From NCBI GenBank assembly GCA_003487525.1, contig DNDT01000243.1, forward strand, positions 698-9,732: a stretch of 9,035 bases of DNA, in the 5' to 3' direction. This stretch comes from Flavobacteriales bacterium (GTDB lineage Bacteria; Bacteroidota; Bacteroidia; Flavobacteriales_E; Vicingaceae). Positions 1 through 6,488 of this stretch are shown one piece after another (position 1 is the stretch's first letter; each line of letters starts with the position of its first letter). The notes under the pieces are model-generated. The model saw only the letters and a program-made list of their open reading frames with translations, was not told the origin of the DNA and did no database searches. Made by a program: the position numbers and the translations under genes.

Positions 1-710
1 AATTTACTGTACTTGTAATTGAACCGGGCTCCGCCGGTTCCGACATTTTCGGGTAATATTAAATCAGATCGCTGGGCCTCCTCGTACTTGCTCACAAAGC
101 TTCCGCCAATGGTCACCCGATGCTTGCTTTCGGACATTCCGCCAAACATCTCGTTTAAGGATAACTCGGCATCGAATCCACGCACCACACCTTTTCCCTT
201 GTCAAAAAAGATCCGTTGCTGTCCGATTATACCTTTGAGGTACAGACCCGGCAATGCCTGGTACATAACACGGATTCCATCCATGACATTGTCATATCCC
301 AGGCCCCTTTCTTCGTAGGTTCTGAAAACAAGGCCATTTCCAAATTGCTCGTAATAATTACCTACGGTAAAACTGAGTTTATCCTTTGAATACGTGAAGT
401 ATCGATACGGTATCCCATTTCCCTGATATCCCTCCGGATATCCCTGAAGGGCGTTTTGATAACTCTCATACCTGAATCCGGCAGAAATTGGCCCATTAGT
501 GTAATTCACGTTGCCAAAGCCATTCATACCCAATTTTTCGGGGACAAGAGGAGCCCCGATTACAGTATCCTCCATGTAATACTGTGCTTCGGCCTGAAAA
601 TTTCCATGAATTTCACCTCGCTGGAGGTAGGGTAGCTTTTCTTCTTCCTGAGCCAAAAGCGCTGAAGATGCGAGAAAACCAATCAGGCCCAGCGCAAGAA
701 TCTTTTTCAT
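1..710 (-). CDS. DUF6029-like envelope protein, 3' end cut by window
   Basis: Reading the minus strand from the ATG at 710 gives an open frame of 236 codons that leaves the window at base 1, so the C-terminus is not visible. Residues 1-20 form a signal peptide (MKKILALGLIGF..., cleavage near ALLA-Q). The mature part is rich in aromatic residues and glycine, with short amphipathic stretches such as GNFQAEAQYYMED (37-48), AGFRYESYQ (77-85), YRYFTYSKDKLSFTVGNYYEQFG (102-124) and LKGIIGQQRIFF (158-169). This looks like an outer-membrane beta-barrel or other envelope protein and resembles, from memory, the Bacteroidota DUF6029 family, whose function is unknown. No cysteine occurs in the visible part. 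The gene starts 7 bases after the stop of the TlpA-like gene, so the two are almost certainly co-transcribed. The family name is a recollection rather than a search result; the coding call itself is firm. Confidence 0.85.
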   Translation of the reverse strand, partial: MKKILALGLIGFLASSALLAQEEEKLPYLQRGEIHGNFQAEAQYYMEDTVIGAPLVPEKLGMNGFGNVNYTNGPISAGFRYESYQNALQGYPEGYQGNGIPYRYFTYSKDKLSFTVGNYYEQFGNGLVFRTYEERGLGYDNVMDGIRVMYQALPGLYLKGIIGQQRIFFDKGKGVVRGFDAELSLNEMFGGMSESKHRVTIGGSFVSKYEEAQRSDLILPENVGTGGARFNYKYSK

Positions 711-717
711 AAATGCG

Positions 718-1230
718 TTATTCTGTTATTTCTTCTCCGTTGGCCAGCTTTTTAACCAGTTCATACAGATGGTATTCATCTCCTTCTGAATATGAATTGT
801 GTTGCCATACTATCTTTCCTTCGCTGTTTACCAGAAACGTGTGTGGAATATTATTTACACTCATGGCTCGCTTCAAATCCTGGTTGATATCCAGTAATAT
901 GTCGAATTCCCAGCCCTCTCCATTCACATAAGGCTCTACCTTACTTACATTTCGCGTGTCGTCAATGGTAACCGCAATCAGTTTTACTCCGGTTTCTTCC
1001 TGCCAGTCACTGTATAGTTCGGCAATATTGTTCAATTCCCTCTTGCACGGACTGCACCAGGTAGCCCAGAAATTAATGATGATTGGTTTACCATCGTTAG
1101 AGATATCCGCAGTATTAAAAGGGCGTTCGTCTATATCTTTTACCATCACGGCCGGAATTTGAGCACCTTGAGCAAATACTCCGGAAGAGATGAACATAAA
1201 TAATGCGGAAAATGTGATGATTTTTTTCAT
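718..1230 (-). CDS. TlpA-like periplasmic thiol-disulfide oxidoreductase (thioredoxin fold)
   Basis: This 170-residue protein has a signal peptide (residues 1-20, MKKIITFSALFMF..., cleavage near GVFA-Q) followed by one thioredoxin-fold domain. The active site is W58-C59-S60-P61-C62 in the context NFWATWCSPCKRE, and the conserved cis-proline is P129 in NNIPHTFLVN. These features place it in the TlpA/ResA/AhpC-TSA-like group, exported across the inner membrane, where such proteins reduce or exchange disulfides in envelope proteins. C59 and C62 are its only cysteines. There is no N-terminal thiol-disulfide domain of the kind in the larger Bacteroidota TlpA proteins, and no lipobox. It is the first gene of a two-gene unit with the DUF6029-like gene, and a good Bacteroidota -7 box lies 31 bases upstream of its ATG. 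The fold call is very secure; the direction of the redox reaction and the partner are unknown. Confidence 0.95.
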   Translation of the reverse strand: MKKIITFSALFMFISSGVFAQGAQIPAVMVKDIDERPFNTADISNDGKPIIINFWATWCSPCKRELNNIAELYSDWQEETGVKLIAVTIDDTRNVSKVEPYVNGEGWEFDILLDINQDLKRAMSVNNIPHTFLVNSEGKIVWQHNSYSEGDEYHLYELVKKLANGEEITE

Positions 1231-1260
1231 TTAGTAAAAGTTGAAGAGTTTGAAAGTGCC

Positions 1261-1269
1261 GCAAAGATA
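1261..1269 (-). promoter_or_regulatory. -7 promoter box for the TlpA-like / DUF6029-like unit
   Basis: On the minus strand this reads TATCTTTGC, an exact match to the Bacteroidota -7 consensus TAnnTTTG, and it leaves a short leader of about 25 bases before the ATG at 1230. No TTTG-type -33 element is visible at the usual distance; a run of seven T on the minus strand directly precedes and overlaps the box. Confidence 0.65.
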
Positions 1270-1367
1270 AAAAAATGACTTCTGAAATGGACCGGAGTAA
1301 TCGTAATAATTGGATTCTTAAAAAATAAAAGAAAGGCTATAGTTCTACAATATTGAGTCATTTTTTT
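1269..1367. repeat. 12-bp inverted repeat in a divergent promoter region
   Basis: AAAAAAATGACT at 1269-1280 and its exact reverse complement AGTCATTTTTTT at 1356-1367 are 75 bases apart. Each copy lies just upstream of a predicted -7 box, one for the minus-strand unit and one for the plus-strand gene, and each reads AGTCA-T7 toward its own gene. It may be a shared regulator site or A-tract element, or a chance match helped by the A/T runs. The rest of the 174-base intergenic region (1231-1404) shows no other feature. Confidence 0.4.
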
Positions 1368-1377
1368 CCGAAAAACG

Positions 1378-1386
1378 TACTTTAGC
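1378..1386 (+). promoter_or_regulatory. -7 promoter box for the 243-residue T9SS cargo gene
   Basis: TACTTTAGC is a one-mismatch version of the Bacteroidota -7 box TAnnTTTG. A TTG at 1353-1355, 22 bases upstream, could serve as the -33 element, although the spacing is slightly long. The start codon follows at 1405, giving a leader of roughly 15 bases. Confidence 0.45.
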
Positions 1387-1404
1387 GATCTAAATCAACC
1401 AAAC

Positions 1405-2136
1405 ATGAAAAAGTTTTACGCATTCATTATTCCAATATTTCTCGGTTTTCAGGGATTTTCGCAATCCCCCGTGATGAAGTTTTACACCACGCATGATAAA
1501 ACAGACATAACCAATTCATCTCACACAATTGAAGGAGATGCTGCCCGATTCGTTGTATCGGAAGCATTCTATACGGTTATGACCGGAGTTGATTCTGTTT
1601 TTGTTGGCGCAAAGCGCATTGAAAAACAAATTATCAGCGGGACATCGGAATATTATTGCTGGAAGGAGTGTTATCTTCCAAAGGCCGCCGGTTCTCAAAA
1701 AGTATGGTATGCGGTTGATTCGTTCATGCTGTATGACGGTGACACGATCAAATTGTTTTCAACTTACCTCGAACCGGATGCAAATAAAGGTACCGCTGTC
1801 TACGACTATATATTTACTCCCAAGGGATTTGAAACAGATACGACCTATGTCGAAATTGTGTACGATATTCTGACCATAGGCATTGAAGAGCAATCTGCTC
1901 CGGAATTGAAAATATTTCCGAATCCGGCCAGGAATAGTGTTCAATTGGCATTGAATTCACAGGATACTTATAATGCAAAAGCCAGAATATTATCGCTTTC
2001 GGGACAGAAATTGAAGGAAGTTGATTTCATTCAGGATCAAATCATCGATGTGTCAACCATCAAACCCGGATTGTACTTTATTGAAATTCGGAATGACAAA
2101 GGAGTCATTACCAGGGAAAAACTAACGATATACTAG
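1405..2136 (+). CDS. secreted protein with T9SS type A sorting domain; N-terminal domain unassigned
   Basis: This is a 243-residue exported protein. Residues 1-20 are a signal peptide (MKKFYAFIIPIFLGF..., cleavage near GFSQ). Residues about 21-155 form a mainly beta domain that I cannot assign to a named family. It contains SEYYCWKECYLP (81-92), whose C85 and C89 are the only cysteines in the protein, followed by YLEPDANKGTAVYDYIF (121-137). A YFCW..CY..P segment followed by a P-N-G/K-GT segment is something I recall from other uncharacterised Bacteroidota T9SS cargo proteins. Residues about 167-243 are a T9SS type A sorting domain: LKIFPNPARNS, then ILSLSGQKLKE, then IKPGLYFIEIRN, ending in KLTIY. 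The protein should therefore be exported by Sec and then passed over the outer membrane by the T9SS, with the C-terminal domain removed. It has its own putative promoter, diverges from the TlpA-like gene and is followed 110 bases later by the Omp28-related gene. No clear terminator separates the two. Confidence 0.9.
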   Translation: MKKFYAFIIPIFLGFQGFSQSPVMKFYTTHDKTDITNSSHTIEGDAARFVVSEAFYTVMTGVDSVFVGAKRIEKQIISGTSEYYCWKECYLPKAAGSQKVWYAVDSFMLYDGDTIKLFSTYLEPDANKGTAVYDYIFTPKGFETDTTYVEIVYDILTIGIEEQSAPELKIFPNPARNSVQLALNSQDTYNAKARILSLSGQKLKEVDFIQDQIIDVSTIKPGLYFIEIRNDKGVITREKLTIY

Positions 2137-2190
2137 AAATTTAGGAATTCAACATTTCATCGTTTTTAGTTATATTTATGGCTTAATCAT

Positions 2191-2211
2191 GAATTATTGC
2201 ATTAATAATTC
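2191..2211. repeat. 8-bp inverted repeat just upstream of the Omp28-gene -7 box
   Basis: GAATTATT (2191-2198) and AATAATTC (2204-2211) are perfect reverse complements around a 5-base loop. The repeat ends 3 bases before the -7 box, where an activator or repressor could bind. In addition, ATTAATAATT occurs as a direct repeat at 2201-2210 and 2233-2242, on either side of that box. The sequence is very A/T-rich, so chance is a real possibility. Confidence 0.35.
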
Positions 2212-2213
2212 GT

Positions 2214-2221
2214 TATTTTTG
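2214..2221 (+). promoter_or_regulatory. -7 promoter box for the Omp28-related gene
   Basis: TATTTTTG matches the Bacteroidota -7 consensus TAnnTTTG exactly and lies 25 bases before the ATG at 2247. The leader is extremely A/T-rich (TAATTAATAATTTACC before the ATG) and has no Shine-Dalgarno sequence, which is common for well-expressed genes of this phylum. The nearest TTG (2197-2199) is too close for an ideal -33 element. Confidence 0.55.
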
Positions 2222-2246
2222 ATTCATAACTAATTAATAATTTACC

Positions 2247-3386
2247 ATGAAAAGAGTTTTATTATTTGTAACCGCAAGTGTTGCCAGTATTGGGTTGTTT
2301 GCCCAATCAATGGTCAGCACGACCCCCTCGAACAGAAATGTAGTGATAGAAGATTTAACAGGCATTAACTGTGGATATTGTCCTGATGGCGCTCTTAGAG
2401 CTGATCAGGTAAAAGCATCTGCACCGGATCGCGTTGTTATTATCAGCAACCATGCCGGTAGCTATGCAACCCCAAATTATTCAAGCCATCCAAATTCGCT
2501 TGATTTCAGGACAACCGAAGGATCATCAATCAACAGTTTATCTTCTCCAACAGGATACCCTGCCGGAAACGTGAACAGAATGGTAACTTCGTTTGCAATG
2601 ACTCCTGGAAAAACTGCGATGAGCCGTGGAAGTTGGGCAACTGTTGCAAGTCAGGTTTTTGACTTACCTTCTCCATTAAACCTTGCAATTGAAGCACACT
2701 ATATAACAGGTACCAATAAAATATACGTTCACGTTGAAGGATATTACACTTCTAATGGAACAGGAGATGATTACTTAACTGTTGCCGTGTTACAGGATAA
2801 CATTGACGGGTACCAAAGTGATTACGGAAGTCCGTATTTGTATCCTGCTCGTATCCAGCCAAATGGAGATTACAGACAAATGGACGTTCTTCGAAAGTAT
2901 TTGACTACTCCGGTATTGGGTCAGAAGATTTCAACTACTGCTGCAAAGTCATTCTTTGAATGGACACAGGAATACACACCTGCTCAGATTGGTCCGGACG
3001 TTGCTGTTGTTATCGATGACATGAAAATTGCCGTTTTCATGACCGAAGATGCTGGTTTTACCGAAATCATCACTGCCACTGTTGCAGATGTTGAAGAAAG
3101 ACCGGTAGGTATCAATGAAACCAATGCTCTTAATGATTTGAGTATTTATCCAAATCCATTCCAGAACAATGCCACCATTGATTTTAACCTGGATAAGAGT
3201 CAGGAAATTGCAGTTAATTTCTTTGATGTTACCGGAAAAGTTGTTCAAAGTGTACCTTCTACCGTTTACAACGTAGGTAACCACAAAATCAATCTTGACG
3301 GAACCAATCTACAGAGCGGTGTTTACTATGTAAACATTGTTGCTGAAGATGGGATCATGACAAGAAAAGTTGTTTTGAATAAATAA
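2247..3386 (+). CDS. Omp28-related outer membrane protein with T9SS sorting domain
   Basis: This 379-residue protein starts with a signal peptide (residues 1-20, MKRVLLFVTASVASIGLFA-Q). Residues about 30-285 resemble the Omp28 family, first known from Porphyromonas gingivalis. Visible marks are VVIEDLTGINCGYCPDG (32-48), which carries a thioredoxin-like C42-G-Y-C45 pair, and TGYPAGNVNR (102-111), whose proline P104 sits where a thioredoxin cis-proline would. The family often has DUF-level or 'outer membrane protein' annotation, and its biochemical role is not settled. Residues about 297-379 are a T9SS type A sorting domain: LSIYPNPFQNNATIDF, FFDVTGKVVQ and LQSGVYYVNIVAEDG, ending in KVVLNK. 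C42 and C45 are the only cysteines. The gene has an exact -7 box, lies behind another T9SS cargo gene and ends 18 bases before a strong hairpin terminator. Cell-surface or secreted location is inferred from the sorting domain. Confidence 0.93.
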   Translation: MKRVLLFVTASVASIGLFAQSMVSTTPSNRNVVIEDLTGINCGYCPDGALRADQVKASAPDRVVIISNHAGSYATPNYSSHPNSLDFRTTEGSSINSLSSPTGYPAGNVNRMVTSFAMTPGKTAMSRGSWATVASQVFDLPSPLNLAIEAHYITGTNKIYVHVEGYYTSNGTGDDYLTVAVLQDNIDGYQSDYGSPYLYPARIQPNGDYRQMDVLRKYLTTPVLGQKISTTAAKSFFEWTQEYTPAQIGPDVAVVIDDMKIAVFMTEDAGFTEIITATVADVEERPVGINETNALNDLSIYPNPFQNNATIDFNLDKSQEIAVNFFDVTGKVVQSVPSTVYNVGNHKINLDGTNLQSGVYYVNIVAEDGIMTRKVVLNK

Positions 3387-3404
3387 TAAGATTCTTTTCA
3401 AATT

Positions 3405-3435
3405 AAAAAGCCTCGGTTTACCGGGGCTTTTTTTT
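3405..3435. terminator. bidirectional intrinsic terminator between convergent genes
   Basis: AAAAAGCCTCGG, loop TTTA, then CCGGGGCTTTTTTTT forms a 12-bp stem with a single T-G wobble. It is followed by a T run on the plus strand and, because the stem begins with A residues, by a T run on the minus strand as well. It sits between the stop of the Omp28-related gene (3386) and the stop of the sirtuin gene (3439), so it can end both transcripts. Confidence 0.85.
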
Positions 3436-3438
3436 GCA

Positions 3439-4125
3439 TTAAACTTTAATTATTTCATCGCGAACCATGCGCATTCCTTCACCGGCTTTCTCTTTGATCC
3501 AGGTTATGTTTAATTGACTCGGTATGATGGGGTCACCCGGGTCCACCAGGTAAATTTTGCAATCTTTTCTCACATGAAATACCAGCAAAGCTGCAGGATA
3601 AACATTGAGGGAAGTTCCAACGATGATGAATATATTCGCTTCATTGACAAGGCGCTCGGCTGGTGGCATCATCGGGACTTCTTCACCGAACCAAACCACA
3701 TGGGGTCTCAACTGGCTTCCCAATTCACAGGTTTCTCCCCAGGCTATTTTATCCCCTGAAATTGGGTAGATCAGATTTGGATTGATACTGCTCTTCGATT
3801 TTCTGATTTCTCCATGCAAGTGCATTGCCCTGGTCGATCCGGCACGTTCATGCAAGTCGTCAATGTTTTGAGTTATGACGTCAACATCAAAATGAGATTC
3901 GAGTTCTGCAATAATCCGATGTCCCTGATTGGGTTCTGATTCCAAAACCTGCTTTCTTCTCGCATTGTAAAATTCCAGGACAACTTCGGGCTGACGATGC
4001 CATGCCTCAGGTGTGGCGACGTCCATAATATCGTATTCTTCCCAGAGTCCACCGCTATCTCTGAAGGTTTTGATTCCACTTTCGGCACTCACTCCGGCAC
4101 CTGTAAAAACAACTAGTTTTTTCAT
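3439..4125 (-). CDS. Sir2-family NAD-dependent protein deacylase (CobB/SIRT5-like, no zinc cysteines)
   Basis: A 228-residue sirtuin is predicted when started at the ATG at 4125 (MKKLVVFTGAGVSAESG...); a longer frame back to a TTG at 4146 adds only seven residues of non-conserved sequence. The family removes acyl groups from lysines using NAD+. Visible motifs, numbered from the chosen start, are GAGVSAESG (9-17) and TFRD for NAD binding, TQNIDDLHERAG (85-96), the catalytic histidine H104 in HLHGE, and VVWFGEEVP (143-151). Y53 and R56 in FYNARRKQ form the Y-x-x-R pair that, in SIRT5 and E. coli CobB, favours succinyl, malonyl and other acidic acyl groups. The small zinc module normally has four cysteines, but here that stretch (about 105-140) has just one, C133. 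This agrees with my memory of many Bacteroidota sirtuins. The gene is convergent with the Omp28-related gene and divergent from maeB. A minus-strand GTCATTTG near 4144-4151 could be a weak -7 box. Confidence 0.93.
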   Translation of the reverse strand: MKKLVVFTGAGVSAESGIKTFRDSGGLWEEYDIMDVATPEAWHRQPEVVLEFYNARRKQVLESEPNQGHRIIAELESHFDVDVITQNIDDLHERAGSTRAMHLHGEIRKSKSSINPNLIYPISGDKIAWGETCELGSQLRPHVVWFGEEVPMMPPAERLVNEANIFIIVGTSLNVYPAALLVFHVRKDCKIYLVDPGDPIIPSQLNITWIKEKAGEGMRMVRDEIIKV

Positions 4126-4183
4126 GGGTAAAAGTGTATACATCAAATGACGTATTTATTTTTAATATCACCCTCAATATGCT

Positions 4184-4191
4184 TACATTTA
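4184..4191 (+). promoter_or_regulatory. possible -7 promoter box for maeB-ruvA-sprA
   Basis: TACATTTA differs from the Bacteroidota -7 consensus TAnnTTTG only in the last base and lies 18 bases before the maeB ATG at 4210. No convincing -33 element was seen, so the call is tentative. It lies in the 84-base gap shared with the divergent sirtuin gene. Confidence 0.3.
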
Positions 4192-4209
4192 TCTCCCTTT
4201 AATTACATC

Positions 4210-6486
4210 ATGAAAATATCCCGACTTAAGCGTGAAGCGCTTGAATACCACGAGAACGGAAGGCCAGGGAAAATAGAAGTTATTCCGACCAAACCATATT
4301 CTTCACAACGAGATTTATCACTGGCATATTCACCGGGTGTTGCCGAACCCTGTCTCGAAATTCAAAAAAAACCTACCGATGCTTACCGGTATACGGCAAA
4401 AGGTAATCTGGTAGCGGTAATCTCTAACGGAACTGCTGTTCTCGGGCTCGGAGACATCGGCGCCCTGGCGTCAAAACCGGTCATGGAAGGTAAGGCCCTT
4501 CTGTTCAAAATATTTGCGGATATTGATGGCTTTGACATTGAGGTTAATGCAAAATCAATCGACGAATTTGTCAATACCGTAAAGGCGATTGCCCCGACAT
4601 TCGGAGGAATAAATCTAGAGGACATAAAGGCTCCCGAGTCATTCGAAATTGAGCGCAGGCTGATCGAAGAGCTTGATATACCCATCATGCACGACGACCA
4701 GCACGGAACTGCCATCATTGCCAGTGCGGCCCTCATTAATGCGCTGGAATTGGTAAAAAAGAAATTGAACAAGATTAAAATCGTGGTCAATGGTGCGGGG
4801 GCATCTGCCCTGGCCTGTTCACGCTTATTTGTTTCGCTGGGAGCAAACAAGAAGAACATCCACATGTTTGACAGCAAAGGTATGATCGTAAAGAGCAGAA
4901 CTGACCTGAGCGAAGACAAGGCAGAGTTTGCTCTGGACACGAAATCAATCAGTCTTGCGGACTGCATGAAAGGAGCCGACTTTTTTATCGGATTGTCGAG
5001 GGGAAACATCGTTTCCAAGAAAATGGTAAAGGACATGGCGGACCACCCAATCGTGTTTGCGCTCGCCAATCCCGACCCTGAAATCACATATCACGACGCT
5101 AAAACCGCCAAGCACGGTGTGATTATGGCTACCGGAAGGTCAGACAACCCGAATCAGGTAAACAATGTCCTCGGCTTTCCTTACATCTTCAGAGGGGCGC
5201 TTGATGTTCGTGCCACCGGCATTAACGAAGCCATGAAACTGGCAGCTGTTAAGGCAATTGCAAGTATTGCAAAGGAACCGGTTCCTGAGATCGTCAATGC
5301 CGCCTATAAATCAAAAAACCTGGTGTACGGGCCGGATTTTATCATACCAAAGCCCCTGGATCCGAGATTGATTACAAAAATAGCCCCTGCCGTAGCAAGG
5401 GCAGCCATGGAATCCGGTATTGCTCAAAAACCGATAACGGACTGGGAAGCCTATGAAAGGGAACTCAGTGACAGACTTGGTCTGGACAATAAGTTTGTGC
5501 GGAACCTGACATTGCGAGCAAAAAGTGACCCAAAACGGGTCGTGTTTGCCGAGGCTGACACCTATAAAATTTTAAAGGCTGCCCAGATAGTAAGGGATGA
5601 AGGCATTGCAATACCCATACTATTGGGTAATGTAAAAACGATTCACAGGCTTGTAAAAGAGAATCACCTCGATCTGGATACCGTGCAGATTATTGATCCC
5701 AAACAGGATGATCAGGAAGAGACAAGAAGAAGGTATGGCAAGGTGCTTTTCGAGAAGAGAAAACGAAAAGGCTATACACTCTACGAGGCTTCAGAAGTGA
5801 TGCGGGGCAGATCGTATTACGGCAATATGATGGTGGAGCTCGGCGAAGCGGATGCATTTATATCCGGTCTGACAAGAAATTACCCTACGGCTATCAGGCC
5901 GGCACTTGAAATTATAGGTAAAGAAGAAGGAACAGGAAGAATTGCCGGCATGCATATTATCTGGACTAAAAAATCGGGTCCATATTTCTTTGCCGACACG
6001 ACCGTAAATATTGAGCCAAGTTCCAATGATTTGGTGGATATAAGTTTACTTGTTGCCAAAAGTGTCAGAAGTTTTAATCTGGAACCTAAACTAGCTCTCT
6101 TGTCGTATTCCAATTTCGGTTCTGTATTCTCGGATGAATCGAAAAAAATCGGAAAGGCGATTGAAATTTTACACAGGGATCATAAAGACATTGTTGTTGA
6201 CGGTGAGATACAGGCAAATTTTGCCCTGGACAAAGACTTGCGCAACGATGTTTTCCCATTCAATGAACTCGCTGAGCATAAGACGAATACCTTGATATTT
6301 CCAAACCTTGCTTCCGGAAATATTGCATATAAGCTGATCGGTCAGCTTGGAGAAGCTGAAATGATTGGACCGGTTGTACTTGGATTGAATAAATCAGTTC
6401 ATATATTGCAGATGGGTAGCACGGTCAGGGAAATCGTAAATATGGTTACCATTGCCGTGGCAGATGCTCAAACAAGAGAAGCTTAA
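4210..6486 (+). CDS. maeB: NADP-dependent malic enzyme with phosphotransacetylase-like C-terminal domain
   Basis: This 758-residue cytoplasmic enzyme oxidatively decarboxylates malate to pyruvate and CO2, supplying NADPH. The start at 4210 gives MKISRLKREALEYHENGRPG, the usual MaeB N-terminus, and the usual length of about 760; an upstream in-frame ATG at 4147 would add 21 unrelated residues. The N-terminal malic enzyme domain (about 1-410) shows Y40 in LAYSPGVAEPC, the catalytic lysine K95 in MEGKALLFK, metal ligands E137-D138 in NLEDIKAP and D163 in HDDQHGTAII, the nucleotide-binding VNGAGASA (193-200), and NPDPE (287-291). Residues about 425-758 form a phosphate acetyl/butyryltransferase-like domain (RVVFAEADTYKILKAAQ, ADAFISGLTRNYP, LIFPNLASGNIAYKL). 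In E. coli MaeB this domain is regulatory and mediates control by acetyl-CoA, so it should not be taken as a working Pta. ruvA starts 2 bases after the stop. Confidence 0.97.
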   Translation: MKISRLKREALEYHENGRPGKIEVIPTKPYSSQRDLSLAYSPGVAEPCLEIQKKPTDAYRYTAKGNLVAVISNGTAVLGLGDIGALASKPVMEGKALLFKIFADIDGFDIEVNAKSIDEFVNTVKAIAPTFGGINLEDIKAPESFEIERRLIEELDIPIMHDDQHGTAIIASAALINALELVKKKLNKIKIVVNGAGASALACSRLFVSLGANKKNIHMFDSKGMIVKSRTDLSEDKAEFALDTKSISLADCMKGADFFIGLSRGNIVSKKMVKDMADHPIVFALANPDPEITYHDAKTAKHGVIMATGRSDNPNQVNNVLGFPYIFRGALDVRATGINEAMKLAAVKAIASIAKEPVPEIVNAAYKSKNLVYGPDFIIPKPLDPRLITKIAPAVARAAMESGIAQKPITDWEAYERELSDRLGLDNKFVRNLTLRAKSDPKRVVFAEADTYKILKAAQIVRDEGIAIPILLGNVKTIHRLVKENHLDLDTVQIIDPKQDDQEETRRRYGKVLFEKRKRKGYTLYEASEVMRGRSYYGNMMVELGEADAFISGLTRNYPTAIRPALEIIGKEEGTGRIAGMHIIWTKKSGPYFFADTTVNIEPSSNDLVDISLLVAKSVRSFNLEPKLALLSYSNFGSVFSDESKKIGKAIEILHRDHKDIVVDGEIQANFALDKDLRNDVFPFNELAEHKTNTLIFPNLASGNIAYKLIGQLGEAEMIGPVVLGLNKSVHILQMGSTVREIVNMVTIAVADAQTREA

Positions 6487-6488
6487 TT

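Noticed and set aside
19..318. A 99-codon plus-strand open frame
   Set aside because: Antisense to the DUF6029-like gene, whose frame has a signal peptide, a good operon position and protein-like composition.
2137..2246. A terminator after the 243-residue cargo gene
   Set aside because: Only a 5-bp GAAAT/ATTTC pairing with a long loop was found, too weak to call.
2949..3284. A 111-codon minus-strand open frame
   Set aside because: Antisense to the C-terminal half of the Omp28-related gene, with no signal peptide, motif or promoter of its own.
4126..4209. N-terminal extensions of the sirtuin (to TTG at 4146) and of maeB (to ATG at 4147)
   Set aside because: Both added segments lack conservation with their families, and the inner ATG codons begin exactly at the known N-terminal motifs. 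The shorter starts also leave a normal divergent intergenic region.
4383..5087. A 234-codon minus-strand open frame
   Set aside because: It lies wholly antisense inside maeB, whose protein has every expected motif; the minus-strand product shows low-complexity serine/alanine-rich sequence and no recognisable domain.
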